From contig CAVXOW010000005.1 of NCBI GenBank assembly GCA_963763485.1, positions 1,364,001 to 1,428,000 of the forward strand: a DNA stretch of 64,000 nt. Direction: 5' to 3'. The notes under the pieces were generated by a model that saw nothing but the letters and a program-made list of their open reading frames with translations, was not told where the DNA came from and searched no databases. Shown here in pieces: positions 25,611 through 34,364 of this stretch. A program made the translations under genes and the position numbers. The stretch is from CAWCKS01 sp963763485. Lineage in GTDB: Bacteria > Pseudomonadota > Alphaproteobacteria > Rhizobiales > Xanthobacteraceae. The first letter of the stretch is position 1; the number at the start of each line of letters is the position of its first letter.

Positions 25611-26669
25611 ATGTCCAAATCGCCAGCAAACGCCAAGGCGCGGGCAAAGGCCCTGATGTCGCAGCCGCGAGCGGCGGTTTTCGGCATGCTGGCCGTGGTC
25701 GCCGTGCTTGCAGCCCCGGCGGCTCTCGCGGGGCCAGGGCATGCGGTCGTGCCGCTGCCGAAGCCGAGGCCGGAGGCTGCGCCAAAGGCCAAGGCTGAAC
25801 CGGCGGCCGAGGCGGCCCGCGAAAAAGCGGACGACGCTCCAGCGCCCGCCGCGCCGCAGCCATCGTCCTGCCGTCAGGCGCTCACCGAAGACATCGCGAT
25901 TGCGCCGTCGCTACCCCCGATCAACGGGCCGGGCGCCTGCGGCGGCGATGACATCGTGCGCCTCGAGGCCGTGGTGCTGCCGGACAAGACGCGCGTTGCG
26001 CTGAAACCCGCAGCGACGCTTCGTTGCACGATGGCGTCGGCGGTGGCCGACTGGGTGCGCACCGATCTTGTTGCGCTCGCAGCCTCGCTCAACACGACGC
26101 TGCGCACGGTCGACAATTTCAATTCGTTCGAGTGCCGCGGCCGCAACCGCGTCGCCGGCGCGCTGCTGTCCGAGCACGGCAAGGCCAACGCGCTCGACGT
26201 GCGCTCGGTCCGCTTCGCCGACGGCCGCGAGTTGAAGCTGACCGACCGCGCCGCCGATCGCGTACTGCGCGAGACCGTGCTGCATTCGGTCTGCGGCCGG
26301 TTCACGACGGTGCTCGGACCGGACTCCGACTGGTATCACGAGGACCACATCCACCTCGACCTTGCGGCGCGGCGAAACAACTACCGGATCTGCGAGTGGG
26401 ACGTGCTCGACCCGATGCCGGCGGTTGCGCCGCTGCTGCCGCCGCCGAGGCCGGACGCCGCACCGCCGCGCGAGGCCGCCGACGAGAGCGAGCAACAGGC
26501 GGCGAAGTCCGTTTCCGCGACAGGTGATGCCGACGGCAATACGCAGACAGATCCCAAGCCCAAGCAGACAGAGCCGAACGTGGTGCACGAGAACACGGGA
26601 TCAGTGCGCGCCAAAAGCAAAGGGCGCCCGAAACAGGCGCCCTTGTCACTCAGTCTGCGGAAGTTCTAG
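25611..26669 (+). CDS. Extensin-like C-terminal domain protein, exported
   Basis: A 352-residue protein. Residues 1-45 give a signal-anchor with a basic start and a hydrophobic core ending APAALAGPG. A Pro/Ala/Lys-rich linker follows, and then the Extensin-like_C domain (about residues 85-260) with SCRQAL, the metal-site motifs HGKANALDVRS and EDHIHLDLAARRNNYRICEW, and paired Cys. The domain resembles DD-peptidases of the M15 type, so a cell-wall role is plausible. The tail is charged and low complexity. I chose the ATG at 25611, since a longer in-frame start would run through the hairpin repeat. The stop codon abuts the second repeat copy. Confidence 0.88.
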   Translation: MSKSPANAKARAKALMSQPRAAVFGMLAVVAVLAAPAALAGPGHAVVPLPKPRPEAAPKAKAEPAAEAAREKADDAPAPAAPQPSSCRQALTEDIAIAPSLPPINGPGACGGDDIVRLEAVVLPDKTRVALKPAATLRCTMASAVADWVRTDLVALAASLNTTLRTVDNFNSFECRGRNRVAGALLSEHGKANALDVRSVRFADGRELKLTDRAADRVLRETVLHSVCGRFTTVLGPDSDWYHEDHIHLDLAARRNNYRICEWDVLDPMPAVAPLLPPPRPDAAPPREAADESEQQAAKSVSATGDADGNTQTDPKPKQTEPNVVHENTGSVRAKSKGRPKQAPLSLSLRKF

Positions 26670-26717
26670 CGCATGTTCCGGAAAAGTGGAGACCGGTTTT
26701 CCGACAAGAACATGCGC
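26669..26717. repeat. Hairpin repeat (GCGCATGTTCCGGAAAAGTGG family), copy 2
   Basis: GCGCATGTTCCGGAAAAGTG ... GGTTTTCCGACAAGAACATGCGC has the same orientation and spacing as copy 1. It starts at the last base of the extensin-like gene and sits between convergent genes, where it may work as a terminator. Confidence 0.88.
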
Positions 26718-26726
26718 AACCAATAG

Positions 26727-27419
26727 CTAGAACGACGTCGCTTGGGCCTGGCCGAGCGCGACCTTCGAATTGATCGGCGAGTCGCCACTATGCGGCTCGA
26801 GCACCACGACCACCGTGCCGACCTTGACGCGATTATAGAGATCGATCGCGTCCTCGTTCAGCATGCGGATGCAGCCCGACGAAATCGACGCGCCGATATA
26901 TTCCGGCTGATTGGTGCCGTGGATGCGGAACAGCGTGTCCTTGCCGTTGGCGTAGAGATACATCGCCCGCGACCCCATCGGATTGTCGGGGCCGGGGGCC
27001 ACGAACTTCGGCACACCGAGCCGCTCGATCTCACCCGGCGTCGGATGCCAGGCGGGCCACTCGGTCATGCTGCCGATCTTGGCAATGCCGGACCACGCCA
27101 TCGCCTCTTCGCCGACCGTGATGCCGTAGCGGATCGCCTTGCCGCCATCCTGCACGTAGTAGAGGTAGTGGTTGTCGGAATCGACCACGATCGAACCCGG
27201 CGCTTCCTTGCGATGATAGTCGACGATGGCGCGGCGGAAGATCTGCGGCACCGGCGAGTTCACGTAAGAAATCTTCGCGAGATATTCCTTGTCGCGCGGC
27301 TTGAAGTTGGCATCTGCGGTGGGCTCGTACGCGGTCTGCATACATCCCGCGAGCAGGGCACCCGCAAGCAACACACTGAACACCGTTGCCACGGACTTGG
27401 CTGACGTCGAAGGCACCAT
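26727..27419 (-). CDS. L,D-transpeptidase (YkuD) lipoprotein
   Basis: A 230-residue cell-wall enzyme that would form 3-3 peptidoglycan cross-links or attach outer-membrane proteins. The N-terminus is a lipoprotein signal with lipobox LLAGC (Cys near residue 26). The YkuD domain has the catalytic core FRIHGTNQPEYIGA followed by SSGCIRMLNEDAIDLY with the active-site Cys near residue 190. It is convergent with the extensin-like cell-wall gene, and their tails are separated only by a hairpin repeat. Confidence 0.92.
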   Translation of the reverse strand: MVPSTSAKSVATVFSVLLAGALLAGCMQTAYEPTADANFKPRDKEYLAKISYVNSPVPQIFRRAIVDYHRKEAPGSIVVDSDNHYLYYVQDGGKAIRYGITVGEEAMAWSGIAKIGSMTEWPAWHPTPGEIERLGVPKFVAPGPDNPMGSRAMYLYANGKDTLFRIHGTNQPEYIGASISSGCIRMLNEDAIDLYNRVKVGTVVVVLEPHSGDSPINSKVALGQAQATSF

Positions 27420-27842
27420 TGCTCATTCCCAAATACTAAAGCCGACGGTGGACACGCACCGTCTCGGGCAGCCCCCCAGCCGCCAATTCCAAGAAAGCAG
27501 TATCGCAAAAAACGGCCATATTTCCAGCACTTCTGCGCCGCTTTCGCGATGCGAGACGAACCTGTGGCATATTTGCCGCAAAACGTGTGCTCAAAGGTAG
27601 GAAATTAGGCAGAAATTAACTTTGTTCTCACGGCCGCGTGATCGGACTTCGAGAGCCTGTGGCTGGAGGCGTGGGTACGCATGTTCTTCACTGATGTCCA
27701 AGCCGGCACTTCGACAGGAGCGGCCGCCAGCTCACCTTGCCAGAATCGTCGTCGTGTGCGGACCTTGTCGAGCATCGCGACATCGCGCGGTCGTCGTTGC
27801 CTGCCAGAACTTTCGCCACCGGCGTTTTCGAAAGAATTCCGC
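27420..27842. other. Divergent intergenic region, long corA leader
   Basis: 423 bp between the L,D-transpeptidase and corA starts. It must hold both promoters. The stretch 27560-27640 is relatively AT-rich (GGAAATTAGGCAGAAATTAACT). An open frame upstream of corA extends to 27681, but its residues are Arg/Ser-rich and do not resemble CorA, so it is probably untranslated. No known magnesium riboswitch is recognised. Confidence 0.45.
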
Positions 27843-28817
27843 ATGCTTGCTGCCTTCGTGCCCACGGCCACCGCGCTGCGCAGGATCGAGAATCTCGACG
27901 GCTCGACACTGCCGGCGGACACGGTGTGGGTCGATCTGGTGCGGCCGACGCCGGGCGAGGACAAGCTGATCGAGAAGTTGATCGGCGTCGAGATTCCGAC
28001 CCGCGAGGAGATGCAGGAGATCGAGATTTCCTCGCGGCTCTATATCGACCATGGCGCGCGCTATATGACAGCGACGTTGATGTGCCAGTCGGACACGGCC
28101 CCGCGCACCACGGCGGTGACGTTCATTCTCGCCAATCATCGCCTCGTCACCGTGCGTTACGACGATCCAAGGCCGTTTGCGATCGTCGACCACAAGCTGT
28201 GCCGGTCCTGCGCGCCGCAGATTTCCGGCGAGATGGTTTTGATGGAATTGCTGGACGCGGTGATCGACCGCTGCGCCGATATTCTGGAGCGCGCCGGCGG
28301 TGACGTCGACCAGGTCTCGCACGATATCTTCGAGCCGGAGAGCGAACGCCACGGCCACGCCAGGGTGTATGCCGACATCCTGATTGCGATCGGGCGCAAG
28401 GGCGATCTGACCTCGAAGGTGCGCGAGAGCCTGGTCTCGATCGGCCGGCTCGTCACCTTCGTGGCCGCCGCGGTCGATGGCGTGAAGTGGTCGAAGGAGA
28501 TGCGCGAGCAGCTCAAGACCATGCAGCGCGACGTCGCCTCGTTAACCGACCACGCCACCTATCTTGCCAACAAGATCCAGTTCGTGCTCGACGCCATGCT
28601 CGGCGTCGTCAATCTCGAGCAGAACAACATCATCAAATTGTTCTCGGTGATGGCTGTGGTGTTGATGCCGCCGACACTGATCGCCTCGATCTACGGCATG
28701 AACTTCAGGAATATGCCGGAGCTCGAGCATCCGCTCGGCTATCCACTGGCTCTGCTTAGCATGGTGCTCGCCGCCGTACTGCCCTACGTGTTCTTCAAGT
28801 GGAAGCGGTGGCTGTAG
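27843..28817 (+). CDS. CorA-family divalent metal transporter
   Basis: A 324-residue magnesium/cobalt channel of the CorA type. A large cytoplasmic N-terminal domain carries the usual VDLVRPTPGEDKLIEKL and EIPTREEMQEIE. A long helix then leads into two transmembrane segments; the pore signature YGMNFRNMPEL sits between them, and the C-terminus ends in basic FKWKRWL. I chose the ATG at 27843, which gives the family's normal N-terminus MLAAFVP. The stop codon is followed directly by the start codon of the PIG-V-like gene, so the two are translated from one message. Confidence 0.9.
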   Translation: MLAAFVPTATALRRIENLDGSTLPADTVWVDLVRPTPGEDKLIEKLIGVEIPTREEMQEIEISSRLYIDHGARYMTATLMCQSDTAPRTTAVTFILANHRLVTVRYDDPRPFAIVDHKLCRSCAPQISGEMVLMELLDAVIDRCADILERAGGDVDQVSHDIFEPESERHGHARVYADILIAIGRKGDLTSKVRESLVSIGRLVTFVAAAVDGVKWSKEMREQLKTMQRDVASLTDHATYLANKIQFVLDAMLGVVNLEQNNIIKLFSVMAVVLMPPTLIASIYGMNFRNMPELEHPLGYPLALLSMVLAAVLPYVFFKWKRWL

Positions 28818-29984
28818 ATGACTGTCGCCACGGCCGATCCGACGCGGCGAGGGGCGGCAGTTTCCGTGTTGCGAGTGCTGGCGATCTGGCTCATTTCGCG
28901 CGGCCTGGTCGCGCTCGGTACGGCGTTCGGCAAGACATACATTCCCTACGGGCAGGGTGACTGGGAGGCCGGGCCTGCCTGGTATCATCGGCTGCTGCGT
29001 TGGGATTCCGAATGGTACAACATCATCGCCTCGCAGGGGTACAGCTACACCGGTGATCCCAACGCGGCGCAGTCCGTCGTGTACTATCCCCTGTTTCCGC
29101 TGCTGGCGCGGGGGCTTTCAGCGATCACCGGCCTCGCGACAACCGATGCGCTGCTGATCGTTGCCAATGTTGCTTCGCTCGCCGCGGTGCTGCTGCTGCA
29201 CCGTTTTGTTCGGGGGCAGTTCGGAGAGCGGATCGCATTCCTCACCGTGGCGCTGTTGAGCTTCTTTCCGGCCTCGGTCTTCCTTTCGGTTGGCTACACC
29301 GAGCCACTGGTACTGCTGTTGATGGTCGGCTTCTTTCTGATGCTGCAGCAGCAGCGGTTTGTCGCTGCGGCGTTGCTCGCGGGCCTCGCCGCAGCGACAC
29401 GCTCGAGCGGCCTCATGCTGGTGCCGGTATTGGTGTACGAGCTGTGGCGGCACCGCGAGCCGAGGTTGTTCTTCCGCGACGTGGTGCCGCTGGCGCTGCT
29501 GGCATCGGCCGGCCTGTGGCTGTTCATGCTCTATCTCGGCGTGACCTTCGGCAAGCCGCTGCTGTTCTCCGAAGCGCAGGCGGCGTTTCAGGGAGGCACC
29601 ACGCTGCCGCAACGCATCTTCGCTGCGCTCACATTGCAGCCGCTGCTTTTGCTGAGCAACCTCGCGGAAGTCGGCCCCGCAGCGCTTGATCAATGGATCT
29701 TTCTGATCATCATCGCTCTGCTTGCATGGGCCTGGTTCAAGCTCGAGTCCGCGATGGCATTGTTCGCGTCCCTCGTGGTGTTGTTGCCGTATCTGACGAT
29801 CAGCGGTGGGCCACAGGGATTTATCGGCATGGCGCGCTACAACCTGGTGTCATTCCCGCTGTTCATCGCGGGCGCGATATTGCTCCAGCGGGCGCTCTGG
29901 CTGACGCCGGCGGTGATCGGTGTCTTTGGCGGCTTGCTGTTCTTCTACGCTGCGCTGTTCTCGCAGTGGCAGTGGGTCGGGTGA
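28818..29984 (+). CDS. PIG-V-like integral membrane mannosyltransferase homologue
   Basis: A 388-residue membrane protein with about ten hydrophobic segments. The first lumenal loop has RWDSEWYNIIASQGY, the D-containing motif of GT-C glycosyltransferases of the PIG-V (GPI mannosyltransferase 2) family, followed by YYPLFPLLARG. Bacterial homologues presumably transfer a sugar from a lipid-phosphate donor on the periplasmic side, but their acceptors are unknown. The ATG directly follows the corA stop. Confidence 0.82.
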   Translation: MTVATADPTRRGAAVSVLRVLAIWLISRGLVALGTAFGKTYIPYGQGDWEAGPAWYHRLLRWDSEWYNIIASQGYSYTGDPNAAQSVVYYPLFPLLARGLSAITGLATTDALLIVANVASLAAVLLLHRFVRGQFGERIAFLTVALLSFFPASVFLSVGYTEPLVLLLMVGFFLMLQQQRFVAAALLAGLAAATRSSGLMLVPVLVYELWRHREPRLFFRDVVPLALLASAGLWLFMLYLGVTFGKPLLFSEAQAAFQGGTTLPQRIFAALTLQPLLLLSNLAEVGPAALDQWIFLIIIALLAWAWFKLESAMALFASLVVLLPYLTISGGPQGFIGMARYNLVSFPLFIAGAILLQRALWLTPAVIGVFGGLLFFYAALFSQWQWVG

Positions 29985-30004
29985 GTGGTGGAGGTGGCCT
30001 CCTC

Positions 30005-30937
30005 ATGAACAATCGTGCTGCATCCGGACTGCTTGCCGTCGACAAGATGGGCGGCAAGGTGATTTTTCTCGATCCGGCGAACTACGCAACGATGCAGGTG
30101 CTCGACGACTTCGAGCGCACCCCGCACGAGCTGCTGATAATCAGGCAGACCGATACGGCTTTCATTCCGATCTTTGGCAACGGCGTCCACGGCCGCAATC
30201 CGAAGCCGGGGCATTTGCTGTCCGTCGTCGATCTCAAGACCAGGACGCACGACGGCGACATCGACCTGTCGCCCTTGATCGCACCGCATGGGCTGCAGCT
30301 GGCGCCGGACGGCTTTATTTACGTCACCTGCGAGAACAGCGGCGTCGTTGCGATTGTCGATCATCTGCGCCGCGAAGTGGTCGGGGTGATCGAGACCGGC
30401 TCGCCCAATGCGCATCGGCTGGCGCTCGCGCCTGGCGGACGCGCGCTTTACACCGAGAACGAAGAGGATGCCTCGATCTCGGTGCTTGACCTGCCGACGC
30501 GCAAGCTGGTGCGGCAAGTGCCGACGCCGCATCCCCTCGCGGGGATCGCGATCTCACCCGATGGCAAGCTTCTCGTCGCCGTCTCCGACACCGAACCGGT
30601 GCTGTTCTGGATCGATACCACGAACCACGAGCTCGTCAGCACGGTTGCGCTCGAAGGCGTGCCGCGGCCCGCACAGATCGCGCGGTTCAGCCCGGATGGC
30701 CGCGTGCTGCTGATCACCAGCGTCGCCGGCGGCACCGCGACGCTGATTGATCCGCCGTTCGGGCGGCAGGTGACGTTGCCGGTCGGCAAGCAGCCGATGG
30801 ACGCCACCTTTCACAACGGCCTGCTGTTCGTCGCCTGCCAGGGCGACGGCAGCGTCCACGTCATCGATGTCGCGGAGCGAAAGTTGCTGCGAAGCTTCGC
30901 GGCTGGCGTCGGTTGCGAGACGCTGGGTTTCTTCTGA
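30005..30937 (+). CDS. YncE-like beta-propeller protein
   Basis: A 310-residue repeat protein made of six or seven blades of about 40 residues. The repeating pattern is seen in LAPDGFIYVTCENSGVVAIVD, LAPGGRALYTENEEDASISVLD, ISPDGKLLVAVSDTEPVLFWID and FSPDGRVLLITSVAGGTATLID. No signal peptide is visible with the chosen ATG at 30005. Such propellers bind partners or small ligands, and no enzyme motif is seen. It starts 20 bp after the PIG-V-like gene and seems to end that operon. Confidence 0.82.
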   Translation: MNNRAASGLLAVDKMGGKVIFLDPANYATMQVLDDFERTPHELLIIRQTDTAFIPIFGNGVHGRNPKPGHLLSVVDLKTRTHDGDIDLSPLIAPHGLQLAPDGFIYVTCENSGVVAIVDHLRREVVGVIETGSPNAHRLALAPGGRALYTENEEDASISVLDLPTRKLVRQVPTPHPLAGIAISPDGKLLVAVSDTEPVLFWIDTTNHELVSTVALEGVPRPAQIARFSPDGRVLLITSVAGGTATLIDPPFGRQVTLPVGKQPMDATFHNGLLFVACQGDGSVHVIDVAERKLLRSFAAGVGCETLGFF

Positions 30938-30953
30938 GCTTCACTCGCAAACC

Positions 30954-31241
30954 TCAATGATGCCCGCCGCCCGCATCTCCGCCGCCGCCATCGAAGAAGC
31001 CGCCGTGATGACCGGCGTCGCTGCCGATCGAAGAATGATCGCCCGGCCCCCATGAAATATCGCGGGTCAGTAAACGTGCATCGCTCGTGCCGCTGAAGTC
31101 GCCGGCGTCGGAGCCGCCCGGCCGGCGCCGGTTGCGGCCGCTGCGCATGATGAAGACCATGACGGCGATCGACACCACCGCCACTGCGCATGTGTACCAA
31201 TCGATGCCACTCAGATCGATGCCAAGGAATTGGGCCGGCAT
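30954..31241 (-). CDS. Small membrane protein with Gly/His-rich tail
   Basis: A 95-residue protein beginning MPAQFLGIDLSG, with one transmembrane segment (CAVAVVSIAVMVFIM), a basic stop-transfer RSGRNRRRPGG and a tail rich in Gly, Asp and His (DAGHHGGFFDGGGG, ending GGGHH). The His-rich end might bind metal. An earlier ATG at 31286 overlaps the end of the SDR gene; I prefer 31241, although translational coupling from the SDR gene is possible. No family is recognised. Confidence 0.65.
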   Translation of the reverse strand: MPAQFLGIDLSGIDWYTCAVAVVSIAVMVFIMRSGRNRRRPGGSDAGDFSGTSDARLLTRDISWGPGDHSSIGSDAGHHGGFFDGGGGDAGGGHH

Positions 31242-31278
31242 ATCGCTCACCGTCGCCGCGTGAGGTGGATGCGGTGAC

Positions 31279-32027
31279 TCATACATGCTGCCCGCCGTTG
31301 ATGTGGATCTCGGCGCCGTTGACGTAGGACGCGGTCTCCGCGCACAGCGCGTAGATCACGCGCGCCACCTCGTCGGGCGTGCCGAGCCGGCCGAGCGGAA
31401 TCTGCGGGATGATTTTCTCCTCGGTGCCTGGCGAAAAATCGACGTGTCGATCTCGCCGGGCGCGATCGCGTTGACACGCACGCCCTGGCGGCCGAAGTCG
31501 AACGCCATTTCACGGGTCAATGCGGCCAGCGCCGCCTTGGACGTGGCGTAGGCCGCGCCGGCAAACGGATGCACGCGCGAGCCCGCGATCGAGGTCACGT
31601 TGACGACCGAGCCCTGCGCCGCCTTGAGCTCTTCCAGCAATCCGCGCGCCAGCATCACGGGCGCGAAAAAGTTGACGTTGAACACATGGGTCCAGGCGTC
31701 GACGTCGGTCTCGATCGTTCCCATTCGTGAGCCGCCTTCGCCCTTCGGCGAGATCGCAGCGTTGTTAACCAGCGCCTGCAGCTTGCCGTCGGTAAGGCGC
31801 TGTCGGATCTCCTTGATCGCGCGCGTCGTGTCGTCGTGGTCGGCAAGGTCAACCTGGATGTGATCCTCAGGTCCTGCGTCCCACGGGCAGGCTTCCGGGA
31901 AAGCGTGCCGCGACAGCGTAATGACGCGCCAGCCGGCGCTGGAGAAGCGGATCGCGGTGGCGTGGCCGATACCGCGGCTCGCGCCGGTGAGCAGCAAGGT
32001 TCGGCGCGGAATGTTGGAGGAGGGCAT
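31279..32027 (-). pseudogene. Short-chain dehydrogenase/reductase, single-base frameshift near the 3' end
   Basis: An SDR that would use NAD(P)H. The first 195 residues are intact: TGASRGIGHATA cofactor loop, NNAAIS, Ser in VTSIAGS, and the YATSK catalytic pair in AGAAYATSKAALAA. After APGEIDTSI the frame runs into FRQAPRRKSS, but the next frame restores the expected ending SPGTEEKIIPQIPLGRLG, DEVARVIYAL and NGAEIHINGGQHV, stopping at 31279. The break lies at the five-T run (31434-31438 on the plus strand); one more T would repair it and give 249 residues. The stop of pdxH and the start of this gene touch, so they form one operon. It is either a sequence error or a recent mutation. Confidence 0.85.
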
Positions 32028-32669
32028 TTAAGGATAAAGCCGGGTCTTGGCCCAGGCGGCATCCGCCGACGGCCGCCGGAATACGATGCGGTCATGCAGA
32101 CGGAACGGGCGGTCGTGCCAGAACTCGAACTCGAGCGGTGCGATGCGCCAGCCGCTCCAGCCCGGCGGGCGCGGCACTTCGCCGACGAGATGCTTTGCCG
32201 CGACGACAGCGATCGCCTGCTCGAAAGCGAAGCGGCTCTCCAGCGGCTGGCTCTGCTTGCTGGCCCACGCGCCGATCTGGGCCTGCTTCGGCCGCGTCGC
32301 GAAATAGGCGTCCGCCTCGGCCGGCGTCACGGTGGTGACGGCGCCGCGGATGCGGACCTGCCGCCTCAGCGATTTCCAGTGAAACACCAGCGCGGCCTTC
32401 GGATTGGCCGTGAGTTCGCGGCCCTTGGCGCTGTCGATGTGGCTGTAGAATACGAAGCCGCTCTCATCGAATCCCTTCATCAGGACCATGCGGGCATCAG
32501 GCATGCCATCAGCATCGACAGTCGCCAGCGTCATCGCCGTCGGGTCGTTCGGCTCGGCCTTGACTGCGTCATTAAACCACTCCGAAAACAGGCGAAATGG
32601 CTCCGCACTCGCGGTGAAATCATCTGTTGTTAACGAGTTCCGGTCTTTGATGGTCGAAGTGTCTGCCAT
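32028..32669 (-). CDS. pdxH: Pyridoxamine 5'-phosphate oxidase
   Basis: A 213-residue FMN enzyme that oxidises pyridoxamine or pyridoxine 5'-phosphate to PLP. FMN and substrate contacts are visible in ARMVLMKGFDESGFVFYSH, AALVFHWKSLRRQVRIRG and GAWASKQSQPL; the C-terminal signature WRIAPLEFEFWHDRPFRLHDR is complete. I chose the ATG at 32669 rather than a GTG two codons earlier. It precedes the SDR gene with no gap. Confidence 0.95.
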   Translation of the reverse strand: MADTSTIKDRNSLTTDDFTASAEPFRLFSEWFNDAVKAEPNDPTAMTLATVDADGMPDARMVLMKGFDESGFVFYSHIDSAKGRELTANPKAALVFHWKSLRRQVRIRGAVTTVTPAEADAYFATRPKQAQIGAWASKQSQPLESRFAFEQAIAVVAAKHLVGEVPRPPGWSGWRIAPLEFEFWHDRPFRLHDRIVFRRPSADAAWAKTRLYP

Positions 32670-32794
32670 TGGCACGAAAATACCTAGACTGGAGTACCGA
32701 GTTGCGTTCGCTGTGGTCCAGCGGAGTGTTGCGTCCCCCTTATAAAGGATGGGATGTCCTTCGCCTATCTGGCAGGGGCTCGCGGACCGCTTTC

Positions 32795-33226
32795 ATGGCT
32801 GCGACGTGCGGCCTTTTTCTTGGTCCCGTTCTTGGCGCCTGCTCGATCCCGATCGGTACCCTGTTCAACAAGAACGATCCCGATATGACGGGAACGATCG
32901 ACCCCGTCGGCAATGCGATGGCGGCGATGGAGCCGCAGATCACCGGGATGCCGGAGGCCGACCTCGTGTTCGCTCGGGCAGCCGCGACCGACGTACTGGC
33001 CAAGGGCGGCAAGGATGTCAGCCAGGACTGGGAAAATCCGGCGACCGGCGCGCGCGGTTCCGTGACGCCATTGACGTCAGCCTATACCGAGAACGGCAAC
33101 ACCTGCCGCGAATTCCTGGTCAGCCATGTCCAGGGCAAGGCCGAGACCTGGCTGCAGGGCGATGCCTGCCGGTTCGCGACCGGGCAGTGGCAGGTTCGCA
33201 CCCTGAAACCGTGGAAGCGCGGGTAA
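32795..33226 (+). CDS. Surface lipoprotein of the RT0821/Lpp0805 type
   Basis: A 143-residue exported protein. The N-terminus MAATCGLFLGPVLGACS carries a lipobox-like LGAC. The C-terminal domain shows TYSAYTENGN-like spacing (TSAYTENGNTCREFLV), then ETWLQGDACRFATGQWQV, typical of the small outer-membrane 16-17 kDa surface antigen family, with two paired Cys. The start is uncertain: GTG/TTG codons near 32726 would add a basic, better signal-peptide n-region. It is divergent from pdxH. Confidence 0.75.
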   Translation: MAATCGLFLGPVLGACSIPIGTLFNKNDPDMTGTIDPVGNAMAAMEPQITGMPEADLVFARAAATDVLAKGGKDVSQDWENPATGARGSVTPLTSAYTENGNTCREFLVSHVQGKAETWLQGDACRFATGQWQVRTLKPWKRG

Positions 33227-33372
33227 GAGCCCCCTGCATTGGCCGTCACGCCGGCGTTGCAAAAATGCCACGTTGACCCCACCTACATCCGGGGAGCCCA
33301 TCATCTTTGTTTGGGCCGTTTCGATTCGTAACGGTTTCCGGCCGACGATGAGGCCGGAGCCGATGGGGAGAC

Positions 33373-34353
33373 ATGTTCATGCGAGACCCCTACGAGGTTT
33401 TGGGGGTGAAGAAGTCTGCGAGCGCCGCCGAGATCAAGAGCGCCTTTCGCAAGCTCGCCAAGAAGCACCATCCGGACGCCAACAAGAACGATCCGAAGGC
33501 GGCAGCGCGCTTCGCCGAACTCAACTCGGCCAACGAGATTGTTGGCGATGAGGACAAGCGCAAGCGGTACGACTCCGGCGAGATCGATGCCGAAGGCAAG
33601 CCGCGCTTCCAGGGCTTTGCCGGCGCGGGCGCCGGTCCCGGCGGTTTTCAGCGCGGCTTTTCCCGCGACGGCTTTGAGACGTTCTCGTTCCGCACTGGCC
33701 CCGGTGGCGGCGGCGGCGGTGGTGGTGCCGGCGGCTTCGAAGACGTCCTGCGCGGCATGTTCGGCGGCGCCGGGCCACGCGGCGGCGCGCGGTCGTTCGA
33801 GTTCGACGCGGCCGATGTCGGCGGTGCCGACCTCGATTTGAGCGCGACGCTTGCGATCTCGCTCGAGGACGCTGTGAACGGCGGCGAGAAGCTGGTGCGA
33901 TTACCGACCGGCAAGGAGCTCAAGGTCAAAATTCCAGCCGGCATCGCCTCGGGACAGACCATCCGCCTGAAAGGGCAGGGCCAGGAGGTCCAGGGTCATC
34001 GCCCCGGCGATGTCCTGATCACGGTGACGTTCGCGCCGCACCCGCTGTTCAAGGTCGACGGCACTGATTTGCGCGCGGAGATTCCGGTCACGCTCGACGA
34101 AGCCGTGCTCGGCGCGAAAGTGCGCGTGCCGACGCTGGCGGGCGCGGTCGAGTTGTCGATCCCGAAGAACACCTCGAGCGGCCGTACTTTCCGACTGAAA
34201 GGCAAGGGCCTGCCGGCGAAGGGCAAGGCCCCAGCCGGCGATCTGTTCGTGATCGCAAAGATCGTCTTGCCCGACGGCAACGACGCCGAGCTCGAAGCGC
34301 TGATGGAAAAGTGGCGCACCACCAAGCCGTACAATCCGCGCAGCGGGATGTGA
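33373..34353 (+). CDS. DnaJ/CbpA-type co-chaperone without zinc finger
   Basis: A 326-residue J-domain protein. The J domain (residues 4-68) has the Hsp70-stimulating HPD in KKHHPDANKN. A Gly/Phe-rich linker (about 80-135, with a run of nine Gly) and two beta-barrel client-binding domains follow (LRVKIPAG-like ELKVKIPAGIASGQTIRLKG). There is no Cys-rich zinc region, so it is CbpA-like rather than DnaJ proper. It probably works with DnaK. It is convergent with the next membrane gene with an 11-bp gap. Confidence 0.9.
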   Translation: MFMRDPYEVLGVKKSASAAEIKSAFRKLAKKHHPDANKNDPKAAARFAELNSANEIVGDEDKRKRYDSGEIDAEGKPRFQGFAGAGAGPGGFQRGFSRDGFETFSFRTGPGGGGGGGGAGGFEDVLRGMFGGAGPRGGARSFEFDAADVGGADLDLSATLAISLEDAVNGGEKLVRLPTGKELKVKIPAGIASGQTIRLKGQGQEVQGHRPGDVLITVTFAPHPLFKVDGTDLRAEIPVTLDEAVLGAKVRVPTLAGAVELSIPKNTSSGRTFRLKGKGLPAKGKAPAGDLFVIAKIVLPDGNDAELEALMEKWRTTKPYNPRSGM

Positions 34354-34364
34354 GGGGGCGGCGA

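Noticed and set aside
27681..27842. Longer N-terminus for CorA
   Set aside because: The extra 54 residues are Ser/Arg/Pro-rich and unlike any CorA N-terminus.
31434..31438. Programmed ribosomal frameshift in the SDR
   Set aside because: A TTTTT run is present, but there is no stimulatory structure and SDRs are not known to use recoding. An error or mutation is simpler.
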